From the NCBI GenBank assembly GCA_052078155.1, contig JBQJBP010000001.1, forward strand, positions 1,302,001-1,366,000: a stretch of 64,000 bases of DNA, in the 5' to 3' direction. Position 1 is the stretch's first letter. Every line of letters begins with the position of its first letter. Positions 34,795 to 43,322 of the stretch are shown piece by piece. The stretch comes from CAXBMB01 sp052078155. Its GTDB lineage: Bacteria > Pseudomonadota > Alphaproteobacteria > Kiloniellales > DSM-21159. The notes beneath the pieces are model-generated. The model made no database searches and was not told where the DNA came from. It worked only from the letters and a program-made list of their open reading frames with translations. A program made the translations under genes and the position numbers.

Positions 34795-35712
34795 TTATGA
34801 CAGGCTGCGCTTTTTCACCGCCTCAATCTGCGCGCCATATCCCTCCAGAATCTCTGCCACGGCGGCTCCCAGATCCGGTCGCTGCAGGGCAAAGGCCACA
34901 TTGGCTTCCAGGAACCCTTCCTTGCTGCCGCAATCGAAACGCTTGCCGTCAAACCGCAGGCCGGTGAACGGCAGGTCGCCAATGGTTTCGGCCATGGCAT
35001 CGGTCAGCTGAATTTCCGGTCCGTGTTTGCTGACCGGCACCTGACTTTGCTTGTCCAGCTGGCGCAAGACCTGCGGATCGAGAATGTAGCGGCCAATGAT
35101 GGACAGGGTCGAGGGGGCTTCTGCCGGGTCCGGTTTTTCCACCAGGCCCTTGGCGGAGGCCAGACGCCCGTCATCGCTGGTGACGTCCAGCACCCCGTAG
35201 CGGTTGGTGTGTTCCCGGGGCACGTCCATGACCGCAACCAGATTGCCGCCCAGATCATCGTAGGCTTCAACCATCTGCTGCAGGCAGGGTTTTTCGGCCA
35301 TCACCAGATCATCGGCCAGCAGCACGGCAAAGGGCTCGTCGCCAATCAGGCGGCGGGCACACCAGACCGCATGTCCCAGACCCAGAGGGTCCTGCTGGCG
35401 GGTGTAGGTGACCTGACCGGGGGGCAGCAGGAGATCCTCGAGCATCGCCACCATCTCGTCCTTCTGACGCAGGCGCAGAGTCTCTTCCAGTTCCGAGGAA
35501 TGGTCGAAGTGATCTTCAATGGCGGCCTTGCCGCGACCGGTGACAAAAATGAACTCTTCGATGCCGGCCGCCCGCGCTTCATCCACAGCGTACTGGATCA
35601 GGGGGCGGTCCACCACCGGCAGCATTTCCTTGGGCATGGCCTTGGTGGCAGGCAAAAACCGCGTCCCCAGCCCCCCGACGGGAAAGACAGCTTTGCGAAT
35701 TCGTTGCGTCAT
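34795..35712 (-). CDS. galU: UTP--glucose-1-phosphate uridylyltransferase
   Basis: The enzyme makes UDP-glucose from glucose-1-phosphate and UTP. The N-terminal nucleotide motif is GGLGTRFLPATKAMPKEMLP, followed by PLIQYAVDEA and IEEFIFVTGRGK; DPLGLGHAVWCA and PVLLADD-like AVLLADDLV form the active site. The frame is open to 35808, but ATG 35712 begins the canonical MTQRIRKAVFP start and gives 305 residues, the usual size, with a purine-rich AAAGAGA upstream. It links pgm and ugd into one sugar-nucleotide pathway. Confidence 0.95.
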   Translation of the reverse strand: MTQRIRKAVFPVGGLGTRFLPATKAMPKEMLPVVDRPLIQYAVDEARAAGIEEFIFVTGRGKAAIEDHFDHSSELEETLRLRQKDEMVAMLEDLLLPPGQVTYTRQQDPLGLGHAVWCARRLIGDEPFAVLLADDLVMAEKPCLQQMVEAYDDLGGNLVAVMDVPREHTNRYGVLDVTSDDGRLASAKGLVEKPDPAEAPSTLSIIGRYILDPQVLRQLDKQSQVPVSKHGPEIQLTDAMAETIGDLPFTGLRFDGKRFDCGSKEGFLEANVAFALQRPDLGAAVAEILEGYGAQIEAVKKRSLS

Positions 35713-35833
35713 AAAATCGATCTCTTTGTAAAATGACCCCTGTAAGGGCTTTCTCTTGCCACAGGGCTGCGCATTCCACAACCGCAGACAGACCTGCTTT
35801 TCCCCCATTCGGGCGAGAAGCGCCAGCGGGGCT

Positions 35834-36661
35834 TCAGGCTTTGCCCTTCAACAGCAGATCCTTGGCCTGATTGATCTTGGCTGCCAGATAATTGGAGCCG
35901 CCGTGGTCGGGGTGAACCTGCTGCATCAATCGGCGGTGGGCCCTGCGGATTTCCTCGGCAGTGGCGTTGGGGTTGACGCCCAGAATCTCACAGGCTTCAT
36001 CCCTGCCCATGGGACCATCGGGTCTCCCGCCGCCCCGACCAGAGCCACCTGAGCCGCCAAAGCCACCGGGGCCGCCTCCCTGAAAACCTCGGTTGTCGTT
36101 GGCCCCCTCCTGCCCGGCGTCATGGCCCGCTTCGTAATGAGCTTCCTCATACCCGCCGGTTCCCGCCCCGGCAGCCTCCCGCCAGGCCGGCCCGTGATTG
36201 CGATCCAGATAGGCCTCCAGAACGGCAGCGGACTGGGCATCCTGTGTCCGGCAATCCCGCCACAGAGCCAGCAACTGATCCTCCTGCAGTTCCGTCAGGC
36301 GGCTGCCGCGAAAGGGACCCTCCAGCACGGTGCCTTCCATGGCCCCGCTGTCGTGGTCCAGTGTCATGTGTAAAAAGCGGGTTTTGACGTTGGAACTCTG
36401 CCCCGGTGCCGGTCCTGTGGCGGCTCGGTAACGTTGCCAAAACCGCCAGGCCCGGGAGAGAAAGGGAAAGAGGAAAGCCGCCGCAAAAAACAACAGCTGC
36501 TTGGCTCCGCCCCACAGGGCAAAGAGCACCAGCCCCAGCCCAATCAGGGCCGCCAGCCATTTCAGGGCAAGCAGGACAGACTTGGGATCGGCCGTCAGAA
36601 ACCAGCGAACCAGCAGAACAACGGCAATCAGCAGGGTCAGTCCTAGAATGATGTAGGGCAA
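35834..36661 (-). CDS. Membrane-anchored J-domain protein
   Basis: The 275-residue protein has two or three N-terminal hydrophobic segments (residues 2-18, 30-52, 54-70), a middle cytoplasmic region, a Gly-rich linker (about 185-215), and a C-terminal J domain with EILGVNPNATAEEIRRAH and the HPD motif in MQQVHPDHGG. It would stimulate a DnaK ATPase at the inner membrane. The arrangement of membrane anchor then C-terminal J domain recalls mitochondrial Tim14/Pam18 and its alphaproteobacterial relatives. It follows the VWA gene by 18 bp on the same strand, so the two are probably co-transcribed. Confidence 0.85.
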   Translation of the reverse strand: MPYIILGLTLLIAVVLLVRWFLTADPKSVLLALKWLAALIGLGLVLFALWGGAKQLLFFAAAFLFPFLSRAWRFWQRYRAATGPAPGQSSNVKTRFLHMTLDHDSGAMEGTVLEGPFRGSRLTELQEDQLLALWRDCRTQDAQSAAVLEAYLDRNHGPAWREAAGAGTGGYEEAHYEAGHDAGQEGANDNRGFQGGGPGGFGGSGGSGRGGGRPDGPMGRDEACEILGVNPNATAEEIRRAHRRLMQQVHPDHGGSNYLAAKINQAKDLLLKGKA

Positions 36662-36679
36662 AGCCCGGCTCTCCCTGCT

Positions 36680-37390
36680 TTAACGAAGTTGGTGTGTCAG
36701 GAGCTGGGTGGCTCCACCGCGCAGGCTGGAAAAATCCGCCAGGGCTTTCAATCCACCTGCCGCAAAAACCGCCACAGCCGCCAGCAGGTCGCGCAGCTGC
36801 CGGGCAGAAGAGGCATCAAACTGACAGCAGGCCCCTCCGCTCAATCGGGCCAGTTGCTCAAAGGCCAGGCGACTGATCGGGTCAGCGCCTTCGTGAAAGA
36901 AGAAGCAGGGAAGGCCATTGAGCCCCAGTTCCCCGGCCAGATGCCCCAGCTCATCCAGATCTTCTTCCATGGCGTCACCGACGAAGACCAGTGCGTTCAC
37001 TTGTTGCCGCCCTGTTTCCTTCCTGGCATGGCGCAGGACCCGTCCGATCTGGGTCCGTCCGGCCAGACAGTCCACGCCTGTCATGGCCCGTAGCAAGGGA
37101 GCTGACTGGCTGTACCACTTGCTGGCTTTGCACTCATGGAAGCCCCGGTAAAAAACCAGTTGCACGTCCAGCCCGCCCAGCACCTCGGTTTCCTGGAACA
37201 TTTCCCCCTGAATGTGGCAGGCCCTGTCCCAGGTGGGCTGGCGTGACGCTGTAGCATCAAGGGAAAAGATCAGACGGCCGCGCCGCCCGGGCGCCGTCCT
37301 GTTGGGAATGGCCGCAACCTTGCTCAGAAAGTCAGCCACTTCCTGGCTGTCTGTGCTGGCCTTGCTGGGGAGTTTCCGGTCATCACCCAC
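36680..37390 (-). CDS. VWA domain-containing protein
   Basis: The 236-residue cytoplasmic protein has a von Willebrand factor A-like fold: LIFSLDATASRQPTWD carries a D-x-T-x-S metal site, followed by VQLVFYRGFHECKASKWY, NALVFVGDAMEEDLDELG and GLPCFFFHEG. It would bind a divalent metal and a protein partner. No signal peptide is evident. It is immediately upstream of the membrane J-domain gene and the stop-start spacing is short, suggesting that the two act together, for instance in complex assembly; the client is unknown. Confidence 0.8.
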   Translation of the reverse strand: MGDDRKLPSKASTDSQEVADFLSKVAAIPNRTAPGRRGRLIFSLDATASRQPTWDRACHIQGEMFQETEVLGGLDVQLVFYRGFHECKASKWYSQSAPLLRAMTGVDCLAGRTQIGRVLRHARKETGRQQVNALVFVGDAMEEDLDELGHLAGELGLNGLPCFFFHEGADPISRLAFEQLARLSGGACCQFDASSARQLRDLLAAVAVFAAGGLKALADFSSLRGGATQLLTHQLR

Positions 37391-37564
37391 GGGGCGGCTG
37401 TCTCCACTGAAATCACTGAAATACGGCTGTTTAAAAGATAGTGCGCAGCCCCGCCTGACGCCACTTTTTAAGAGAATGGATTCACGAGACCCTTCAGCCT
37501 GCCTCAGATTCCTTTGCCCTCATCACGCTGATGACCTGCTTTACGGCCAAGACCTGCCAGAGGA

Positions 37565-38467
37565 TCACTCCTCTTCCACAGGCTCCAGCCCGATGATGCG
37601 CAGCAGGTCCCGGACTTCCTGACGGGCAGCCACATGGCTCATGGTCATTTTCTGGCCGATGTCACGCAGATCCAGCAAAGTCAGGCCGGAAGGGAAAAGT
37701 TCACGGAACACCACGCGCTCAGAAAAACCCGGTGCCAGGCGGAAGCCCATGCGCTTGGTCAGGATCTCCAGCAACTGGCCGATTTTCTGTTTGTTGCGGG
37801 CATCCAGATGGCTCAGGCGGTTGCGCATGACAATCCAGTCCACCGGCTGGCCGCCCATACGGGCCCGCTGCTGGCGCTGTTCCCAGACCAGCTGGCTGTA
37901 GACGGACGGCCCTACCACGGTCTTGCCATCGGCATCAAAGCGGGCCAGCAGATCCAGATCGATAAAGGAATCGTTCATGGGGCTGATCAGCACGTCCCCC
38001 AGTGTATGGCCCAGACGCGAGAGGTGATTGTCACTGCCGGGGGTGTCGATCACCAGATAGTCATGATCCACCAGCTCCTGCACGGCCTGCATCAGACGCT
38101 TGCGATCATCCTTTTCCCCTTCTTCGCCGGGAAGCTCGGACTTCAGCACCGGCTTGAGCAGGGGCATGGGCAGCGCCTTGCCGCTTTCTTCCACGAAGCG
38201 GGCCCGGTTTTCGATGTAGCGGGCGAGTGTCCCCTGGCGGGCGTCCAGATCAATGGCCGCAACAGTTTTGCCCTGGCGCAGCAGCCCGACGATCAAATGC
38301 ATGGCCGTGGTGGACTTGCCGGAGCCCCCCTTTTCATTGCCAAGCACCACAACACGCGGGCGCGGCTGGGCGCTGGCCCGTTTCGAACGGCGACCTTCTG
38401 GGCCGCTGCCTGTGATTTTCACAGAAGGGTTTTGAGCAAATTCAGTCAAGACGCGGCCACTTTCCAA
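37565..38467 (-). CDS. mipZ: Division-plane positioning ATPase MipZ
   Basis: This ParA/MinD-type ATPase has the deviant P-loop GNEKGGSGKSTTAMH (from residue 43), switch-like DLDARQGTLARYIENR, DYLVIDTPGSDNHLSR and the MipZ-specific DWIVMRNRLSHLDARN and FRELFPSGLTLLDL. MipZ forms a gradient from ParB at the poles and inhibits FtsZ, placing division at midcell in alphaproteobacteria. The first 35 residues are polar and probably disordered; the TTG start at 38467 is uncertain and the protein could begin at a later codon. It stands alone between the molybdoenzyme and VWA genes. Confidence 0.92.
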   Translation of the reverse strand: MESGRVLTEFAQNPSVKITGSGPEGRRSKRASAQPRPRVVVLGNEKGGSGKSTTAMHLIVGLLRQGKTVAAIDLDARQGTLARYIENRARFVEESGKALPMPLLKPVLKSELPGEEGEKDDRKRLMQAVQELVDHDYLVIDTPGSDNHLSRLGHTLGDVLISPMNDSFIDLDLLARFDADGKTVVGPSVYSQLVWEQRQQRARMGGQPVDWIVMRNRLSHLDARNKQKIGQLLEILTKRMGFRLAPGFSERVVFRELFPSGLTLLDLRDIGQKMTMSHVAARQEVRDLLRIIGLEPVEEE

Positions 38468-38557
38468 AGCCCGGTTTTCCAGGCGGTCCAGCAGCCCCCC
38501 GATTCGACAGAGGGCCTTTCTAACGTCTTATCCCTTTACCCTTCTCTGCTGTGACAG

Positions 38558-38578
38558 AAAAGGGGTAGTTCCCCTTTT
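38558..38578 (-). terminator. Rho-independent terminator of the molybdoenzyme gene
   Basis: AAAAGGGG pairs with CCCCTTTT around TAGTT. T-rich tails exist on both strands (TTTTGTTTT on plus, TTTTCTG on minus). It lies 37 bp beyond the minus-strand stop at 38615. Confidence 0.75.
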
Positions 38579-38614
38579 GTTTTCCCAACGCCCGCATTTC
38601 GGGGGCTTTGGAAA

Positions 38615-40744
38615 TCAATCGGCCTCCAGCGACTCCAGCTCTTTCGTTTCCGGAGCAACCTCTTCCTTGCGCGCCCAAATGGCCGTGTCATGGAACACGG
38701 CGCCACCGCGCGGCGCTCCCGGTTCGGCTGAGACCAGGGCATTGATACCCAGGCCTTCTTCAAAAGCCCGGTTCGGCCAGATGGATTCCACCACCATCAC
38801 ATCAGGCTGCAAGCCGTCAAAGAGCGTGGCGTGCAACAGGATTGAGGCCAGCTCATTGCCAATACGAACCTTATCCCCTTCCGACAGGTTCAGTGCCTTG
38901 GCCGTTTCCGGATGCAGCATCAGGGTCGGGCGCTTCTCCCGCTTGATGGAACCGGGCGTTTCCGTAAAGGAGGTGTTGAGATAGGTGCGCGCCGGGGCGG
39001 CGATCAAGCGATAGGGTTTGTCCGCATCCTGGGCATCAATGGCGTTCCAGTGATCGGCCAGAGGCGGCATGTCCTGATGATCGGACCCCAGAGCCGCCCA
39101 GTCAGCCCGGAAGTGGAATTTGCCATCAGCCTGGGGAAAGCCCGTCTTGAAGTGCTGGCGGTCTTTGTCATCGGCCCGGTCTGTCCAGCCGACAGCTGCA
39201 ATTTCGGCTGCAGGTGGATAGCCAGAAGCCTCCAGCGTGCGCTCAATGATGCTCCAGGCATCCAGATCAAAACCAATGTGTTCAGCACCGACCCGTTTCG
39301 CCAGTTCCTGAATGACTTCATGGTTAGAACGGCACTGGCCGGGCGCTTCAATCACTTTGCGGGTAACCTGCAAAGTGGTGTGGCCGCTGGCCGTGTAGAA
39401 ATCATCGTGCTCCAGGAATGCCGTGGCCGGAATGACAACATCCGCATAGGCCGCCGTGTCGGTCATGAACTGTTCATGCACCGCCACAAAGAGATCGTCT
39501 CGGTTCAGGCCTTCCAGACACTTGGTGCTTTCCGGACAGACGACTGCCGGATTTGTGTTCTGGATGAAAAGCGCGGTGACCGGCGGCCCCTCCCCCAGAT
39601 CCCGCTTGTCACCGGTCAGGACCGGACCGAAACGGGACTGATCCAGTTGCCGGACATTGGGGTCGAGCAGGTCCAGCCCCTCAATCAGTGTCTTGTCCAG
39701 CCCATAGATCCGTCCATTGCCCCACAAAGCCCCGCCGCCGGGGTGCTGCCAGGCCCCCGTCACAGCGGGCAGACAGCTGACGGCGTGCAGATTGCTGGCG
39801 CCATTGCGGGACCGGGAAAAGCCGTAGCCCACGCGGATAAAGCTGCGCTTGGTCTGACCGTACAGGCGGGCAAACTCTTCAATCTCCGCCACGGACAGGC
39901 CTGTGATCCTGGCGGCCCAGTCCGGCGTTCTCTGGGCAAAGTGGGCTTCGATCTCTGCTGACCAGTCGGTCAGGCTCGCCAGATAATCCCGATCGGCATA
40001 GCCCTCTTTCAACAGCACATGAATGACGGCTGCCGCCAGGGCCCCGTCCGTGCCGGGTTTGGGGGCCAGATGCAGATCAGCCGCCTGGGCCGTGCCCGTC
40101 CGGTATGGATCCACCACCACCAGCTTGGTGCCTCGGCTCTTTTTGGCTTTGGCAATCCAGGACATGACATTGACCTGGGTGTTGACGGGATTGCCGCCCC
40201 AGACCACCACAAGGTCGGACTCCACGATTTCCCGGGTATCCATGCCTTCTTTTGACCCGACCCCGGCCAGCCAGCCGGTTTCTGCAAGCGTGGTGCAGAT
40301 GGTTGACCACTGTCGGGAATACCCTTTGGCGTGGCGCAGACGCTCAATCCCGTCACGCTGCAACTGTCCCATGGTGCCGGCATAGAAATAGGGCCAGACG
40401 GCTTCTGCCCCGTAGCGCTGTTCCGCCTTTAACAGACCTTCAGCGATTTCATCCAGAGCCGCCTGCCAGGAGATTTCCTGATAGGCAGAGCGCCCCACTC
40501 CCTTGTCACCGACCCGGCGCAGTGGGGTCATCAGACGGTCGGGATGGTGGATGCGTTCCTGGTAGCGGGCCACCTTGGCGCAGATTACCCCTTCGGTGTA
40601 GGGGTGCGCGCGGTTGCCTCGAACCTTGCCAATGCGCTCAGGCGACAGAACTTCCACCTCCAGCGCGCAGGTGGAGGGGCAATCATGGGGGCAGGCAGAC
40701 TGCGCCCAATGGGGAAAGGCTGTTTTTTTATCATCCAGGGGCAT
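38615..40744 (-). CDS. Molybdopterin-dependent oxidoreductase (DMSO reductase superfamily)
   Basis: The 709-residue protein carries an N-terminal 4Fe-4S site, CPHDCPSTC (C18, C22, C26) with C55 in EGVICAKV, then the bis-MGD domains: VVWGGNPVNTQVN, VVVDPYRTGTAQAADL, ALFIQNTNPAVVCPE and a C-terminal cofactor-binding barrel (LNLSEGDKVRIGNE). No twin-arginine signal is seen, so it is cytoplasmic. Substrate candidates include formate or sulfoxides; sequence alone does not decide, and no partner electron-transfer subunit is adjacent. The extreme C-terminus is Glu-rich. The upstream 300 bp hold a copy of the 138-bp repeat. Confidence 0.88.
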   Translation of the reverse strand: MPLDDKKTAFPHWAQSACPHDCPSTCALEVEVLSPERIGKVRGNRAHPYTEGVICAKVARYQERIHHPDRLMTPLRRVGDKGVGRSAYQEISWQAALDEIAEGLLKAEQRYGAEAVWPYFYAGTMGQLQRDGIERLRHAKGYSRQWSTICTTLAETGWLAGVGSKEGMDTREIVESDLVVVWGGNPVNTQVNVMSWIAKAKKSRGTKLVVVDPYRTGTAQAADLHLAPKPGTDGALAAAVIHVLLKEGYADRDYLASLTDWSAEIEAHFAQRTPDWAARITGLSVAEIEEFARLYGQTKRSFIRVGYGFSRSRNGASNLHAVSCLPAVTGAWQHPGGGALWGNGRIYGLDKTLIEGLDLLDPNVRQLDQSRFGPVLTGDKRDLGEGPPVTALFIQNTNPAVVCPESTKCLEGLNRDDLFVAVHEQFMTDTAAYADVVIPATAFLEHDDFYTASGHTTLQVTRKVIEAPGQCRSNHEVIQELAKRVGAEHIGFDLDAWSIIERTLEASGYPPAAEIAAVGWTDRADDKDRQHFKTGFPQADGKFHFRADWAALGSDHQDMPPLADHWNAIDAQDADKPYRLIAAPARTYLNTSFTETPGSIKREKRPTLMLHPETAKALNLSEGDKVRIGNELASILLHATLFDGLQPDVMVVESIWPNRAFEEGLGINALVSAEPGAPRGGAVFHDTAIWARKEEVAPETKELESLEAD

Positions 40745-41051
40745 GCCCGGACTCTAGAAAGCCAGCGACGTCAGAGCAAGCGAACAAAGCCCGCCTTTTG
40801 AGCATGGCAGGAAAGAGTCTTTGCCCCGCCAGCCCGCCATTCCAACGGCGGAAGCCAAAGCAAAAGGGGGAGGACCTAGAGCATGATCGGTTTAGTTAGA
40901 AGCGCTTTGCGCTTGGAACTAAACCGTGAATCATCCTCTATCCTGTTGAATAGAGGCAAATTCACGCTTCAAGCGTTATCACGTAGTGATTCCGCTTAAA
41001 CCGATTTGACTCTAGCGGCCCTCCCCCTTTCTTGATGCACAGTGATCCGCG
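40745..41051. other. Interval between dctM and the molybdoenzyme gene
   Basis: The 307 bp contain the second complete 138-bp repeat (40877-41014) and, between it and 40744, the probable promoter of the molybdoenzyme gene. No coding potential is seen. Confidence 0.6.
40877..41014 (+). repeat. 138-bp MITE-like intergenic repeat, copy B
   Basis: It matches copy A (7597-7734) over the full 138 bp with about 14 differences and no indels. Differences cluster in the central loop (ATCCTG versus AAAACA) and in hairpin loops, while several changes keep the stems paired. Termini are TAGAGCATGATCGG and CCGATTTGACTCTA. Confidence 0.88.
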
Positions 41052-42422
41052 CTAGTAAGTGATGATCTCCGGCCCCATCAGGGCGTTGGGTATCGCCGTG
41101 GAGAGCCAGGGGATATAGGTGATAAGGATCAGGAAGACGAAGAGGATCGCCAACCAGGGCAAGGCCGCCCGGACAACACCCATAACCGGCATGCCCGCCA
41201 CCCCCGAGGTGACAAAGAGGTTGAGCCCCACCGGCGGCGTGATCATGCCGATTTCCATGTTCACCACCATGATGATGCCCAGGTGAATAGGATCAATGCC
41301 CAGCGAAATGGCAATGGGGAAAACCAGCGGAGCCACGATCACGATCAGACCGGAAGGCTCCATGAACTGGCCACCGATCAGCAGAATGACATTGACGATG
41401 ATCAGGAACACCACCGGACCAAAACCGGCATCCAGCATGGAAGCGGCGATGGACTGAGGGATCTGCTCTTCCGTCAGGACATGCTTCAGGATCAAGGCAT
41501 TGGCGATGATGAACATCAGCATGATGGAGAGCTTGCCGGCTTCCAGCAGGGTTTTCTTGGTGTCCGGGTGCCAAAGCGTTCCGACCGCCATCCAGGCCTT
41601 CTGGAGCAGAGAAAGGTCGCCGCCGTTTTCTTTGAAGGGGCCCATGTCCCGGTAGACAAAGTTGGCCACGAAAAAGGCATAGACGGCAGACACAGCGGCG
41701 GCTTCTGTCGGGGTGAAAACACCCCCGTAGATCCCCCCCAGGATGATGACGATCAGCATCAGACCCCAGAAGGCATCCCGGGCCGAGGCCAAGATCTCAC
41801 CGATCCCCGCCCAGGGCTGGGCCGGCAGGTTCTTGATGCGGGCCACCACGTAGATGCCGATCATCAGCATCAGTCCGGCCATCAGGCCCGGAATAACCCC
41901 GGCCAGGAACATGCGCCCGACGGAGACATCCACGGCAGAAGCATAGACCACCATGACAATGGACGGCGGAATGAGAATGCCCAGGGTCCCGGCGTTACAG
42001 ATCACCCCGGCTGCAAACTCCTTGGTGTAACCTACCTGGCGCATCCCGGCGATGATGATGGTCCCGATGGCCACCACTGTTGCCGGAGACGACCCGCTGA
42101 GGGCCGCAAAGAGCATGCAGGCAAAGACACCGGCAATGGCCAGTCCGCCCTTGAAATGCCCGACACAGGCAATGGCGAAGCGGATGATGCGCTGGGCCAC
42201 CCCACCGGTGGACATGAAGGAGGAGGCCAGGATGAAGAAGGGAATGGCCAGCAGAGTGTAGTGGCCGTCAAAGGCAGAAAAGAGCGTGTTTGCCACGGAA
42301 GCCAGGGAGGCATCCGAGTAAACCAGCAAAAAGAGAACAGACGACAGACCCAGTGACACTGCAATGGGAACACCGATCACCAGAAGGATGATGACCAGCA
42401 GAAAAAGCAAAGCGGCTTCCAT
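41052..42422 (-). CDS. dctM: TRAP transporter large permease (DctM)
   Basis: The 456-residue membrane protein has the 12-helix pattern of TRAP large permeases: AIPFFILASSFMSTGGVAQR near the N-terminus, LSGSSPATVVAIGTI, GTLGILIPPSIVMVVYA and a final IGMITPPVGLNLFVTSG. It forms the sodium-driven transport channel with DctQ. A loop of about 50 residues rich in charge (around 270-300) is longer than in some family members. It overlaps operonically with dctQ (3-bp gap) and is last in the dctPQM set. Confidence 0.95.
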   Translation of the reverse strand: MEAALLFLLVIILLVIGVPIAVSLGLSSVLFLLVYSDASLASVANTLFSAFDGHYTLLAIPFFILASSFMSTGGVAQRIIRFAIACVGHFKGGLAIAGVFACMLFAALSGSSPATVVAIGTIIIAGMRQVGYTKEFAAGVICNAGTLGILIPPSIVMVVYASAVDVSVGRMFLAGVIPGLMAGLMLMIGIYVVARIKNLPAQPWAGIGEILASARDAFWGLMLIVIILGGIYGGVFTPTEAAAVSAVYAFFVANFVYRDMGPFKENGGDLSLLQKAWMAVGTLWHPDTKKTLLEAGKLSIMLMFIIANALILKHVLTEEQIPQSIAASMLDAGFGPVVFLIIVNVILLIGGQFMEPSGLIVIVAPLVFPIAISLGIDPIHLGIIMVVNMEIGMITPPVGLNLFVTSGVAGMPVMGVVRAALPWLAILFVFLILITYIPWLSTAIPNALMGPEIITY

Positions 42423-42425
42423 GGA

Positions 42426-43043
42426 TCAGCCCTCCTTCTTTTCTTTGAGGGCGGCGCTGGCTTCTTCAACCATCTCTTCGGCCTCGTGGCTGACAATCAG
42501 CAGCGTTTGTTTTTCAAGCAGAATGTTCCAGGCGGCCTGCACAAAGCGGAAAATGAGTAACGCCATGGACAGAGGCAGGATAAAGTAGGGGATGTAACGG
42601 GGGATCTTTTCGTAGTCTTCCCCATCGTTCATCCAGACAGCCAGAAACTGCATGAAGTCCGGCATGGGGATGTCATCAACCTCCAGGAAAGAGGCAGTGG
42701 TGGCGAACTTCCACCAGTAGTTCCAGCCGCCAATGAACAGCAGAACGGCGAAGGCGATGCAGCAACCGGCGGCCACCAGGGCGCTGGCTTTGCGCAGGTG
42801 CGGCGGAAAGTGAGCCACCAGGGCGTCTACCCCCAGATGGGCTGTAATCTTCACACAGTAACTGGCCCCCAGCAGGACCATCCAGGCGAAGAGAAACACC
42901 GTGGTTTCCAAGGCCCAGAGAATGTTGTCATTAAAGACATAACGCGCCACCACGTTGGCAAACGTGATCACGGTCATCAAACCGAGAAGCAGGGCAATGG
43001 CCCCCTCTTCAATCGTGTTGACGATCTCGCCGATGCGTCTCAT
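42426..43043 (-). CDS. dctQ: TRAP transporter small permease (DctQ)
   Basis: The 205-residue protein has four hydrophobic segments as in TRAP small subunits, with ANVVARYVFNDNILWALE and FLFAWMVLLGASYCVKITAHLG as family-typical stretches. It pairs with DctM in the inner membrane. An extra acidic loop of about 35 residues (near FLEVDDIPMPDFMQFL) lies between helices three and four, and the C-terminus ends in a charged helix. It is separated from dctP by a 280-bp gap containing a hairpin. Confidence 0.92.
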   Translation of the reverse strand: MRRIGEIVNTIEEGAIALLLGLMTVITFANVVARYVFNDNILWALETTVFLFAWMVLLGASYCVKITAHLGVDALVAHFPPHLRKASALVAAGCCIAFAVLLFIGGWNYWWKFATTASFLEVDDIPMPDFMQFLAVWMNDGEDYEKIPRYIPYFILPLSMALLIFRFVQAAWNILLEKQTLLIVSHEAEEMVEEASAALKEKKEG

Positions 43044-43197
43044 TGCTTTCCCCCTCCCACAGGCTGCTCAAGCAGCTCGACAGGATTTCTTTTAGCAGAT
43101 CAGCACAACAAAATCCGCACAGACAGGTTTGCCACCCGAACGGCCCCCCGAGGGCCGGGATAAGAGACAAAATCAGGTTGTGGGAGTTTGGTTTAAG

Positions 43198-43248
43198 AAA
43201 AGGGCCATCCTCTCGCTGTTAGGCAAGCGATCTCTGGATGGCCCTTTT
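43198..43248 (-). terminator. Hairpin between dctP and dctQ
   Basis: AAAAGGGCCATCC pairs perfectly with GGATGGCCCTTTT across a 25-nt loop that holds a second small stem (TCGCT/AGCGA). On the minus strand TTTTCTT follows. It should stop a large share of transcripts after dctP, giving more binding protein than permease. Confidence 0.7.
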
Positions 43249-43322
43249 GCGTCGTAAGGTGCCAGATTCCACAGCCCAGCCCGCAGCTTCAGCGGACTTG
43301 AACTGCAGAACTCAGGCCGGTC

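Noticed and set aside
41283..42356. Long plus-strand open frame opposite dctM
   Set aside because: The translation is a His/Gln/Asp-rich antisense pattern produced by the hydrophobic codons of the permease.
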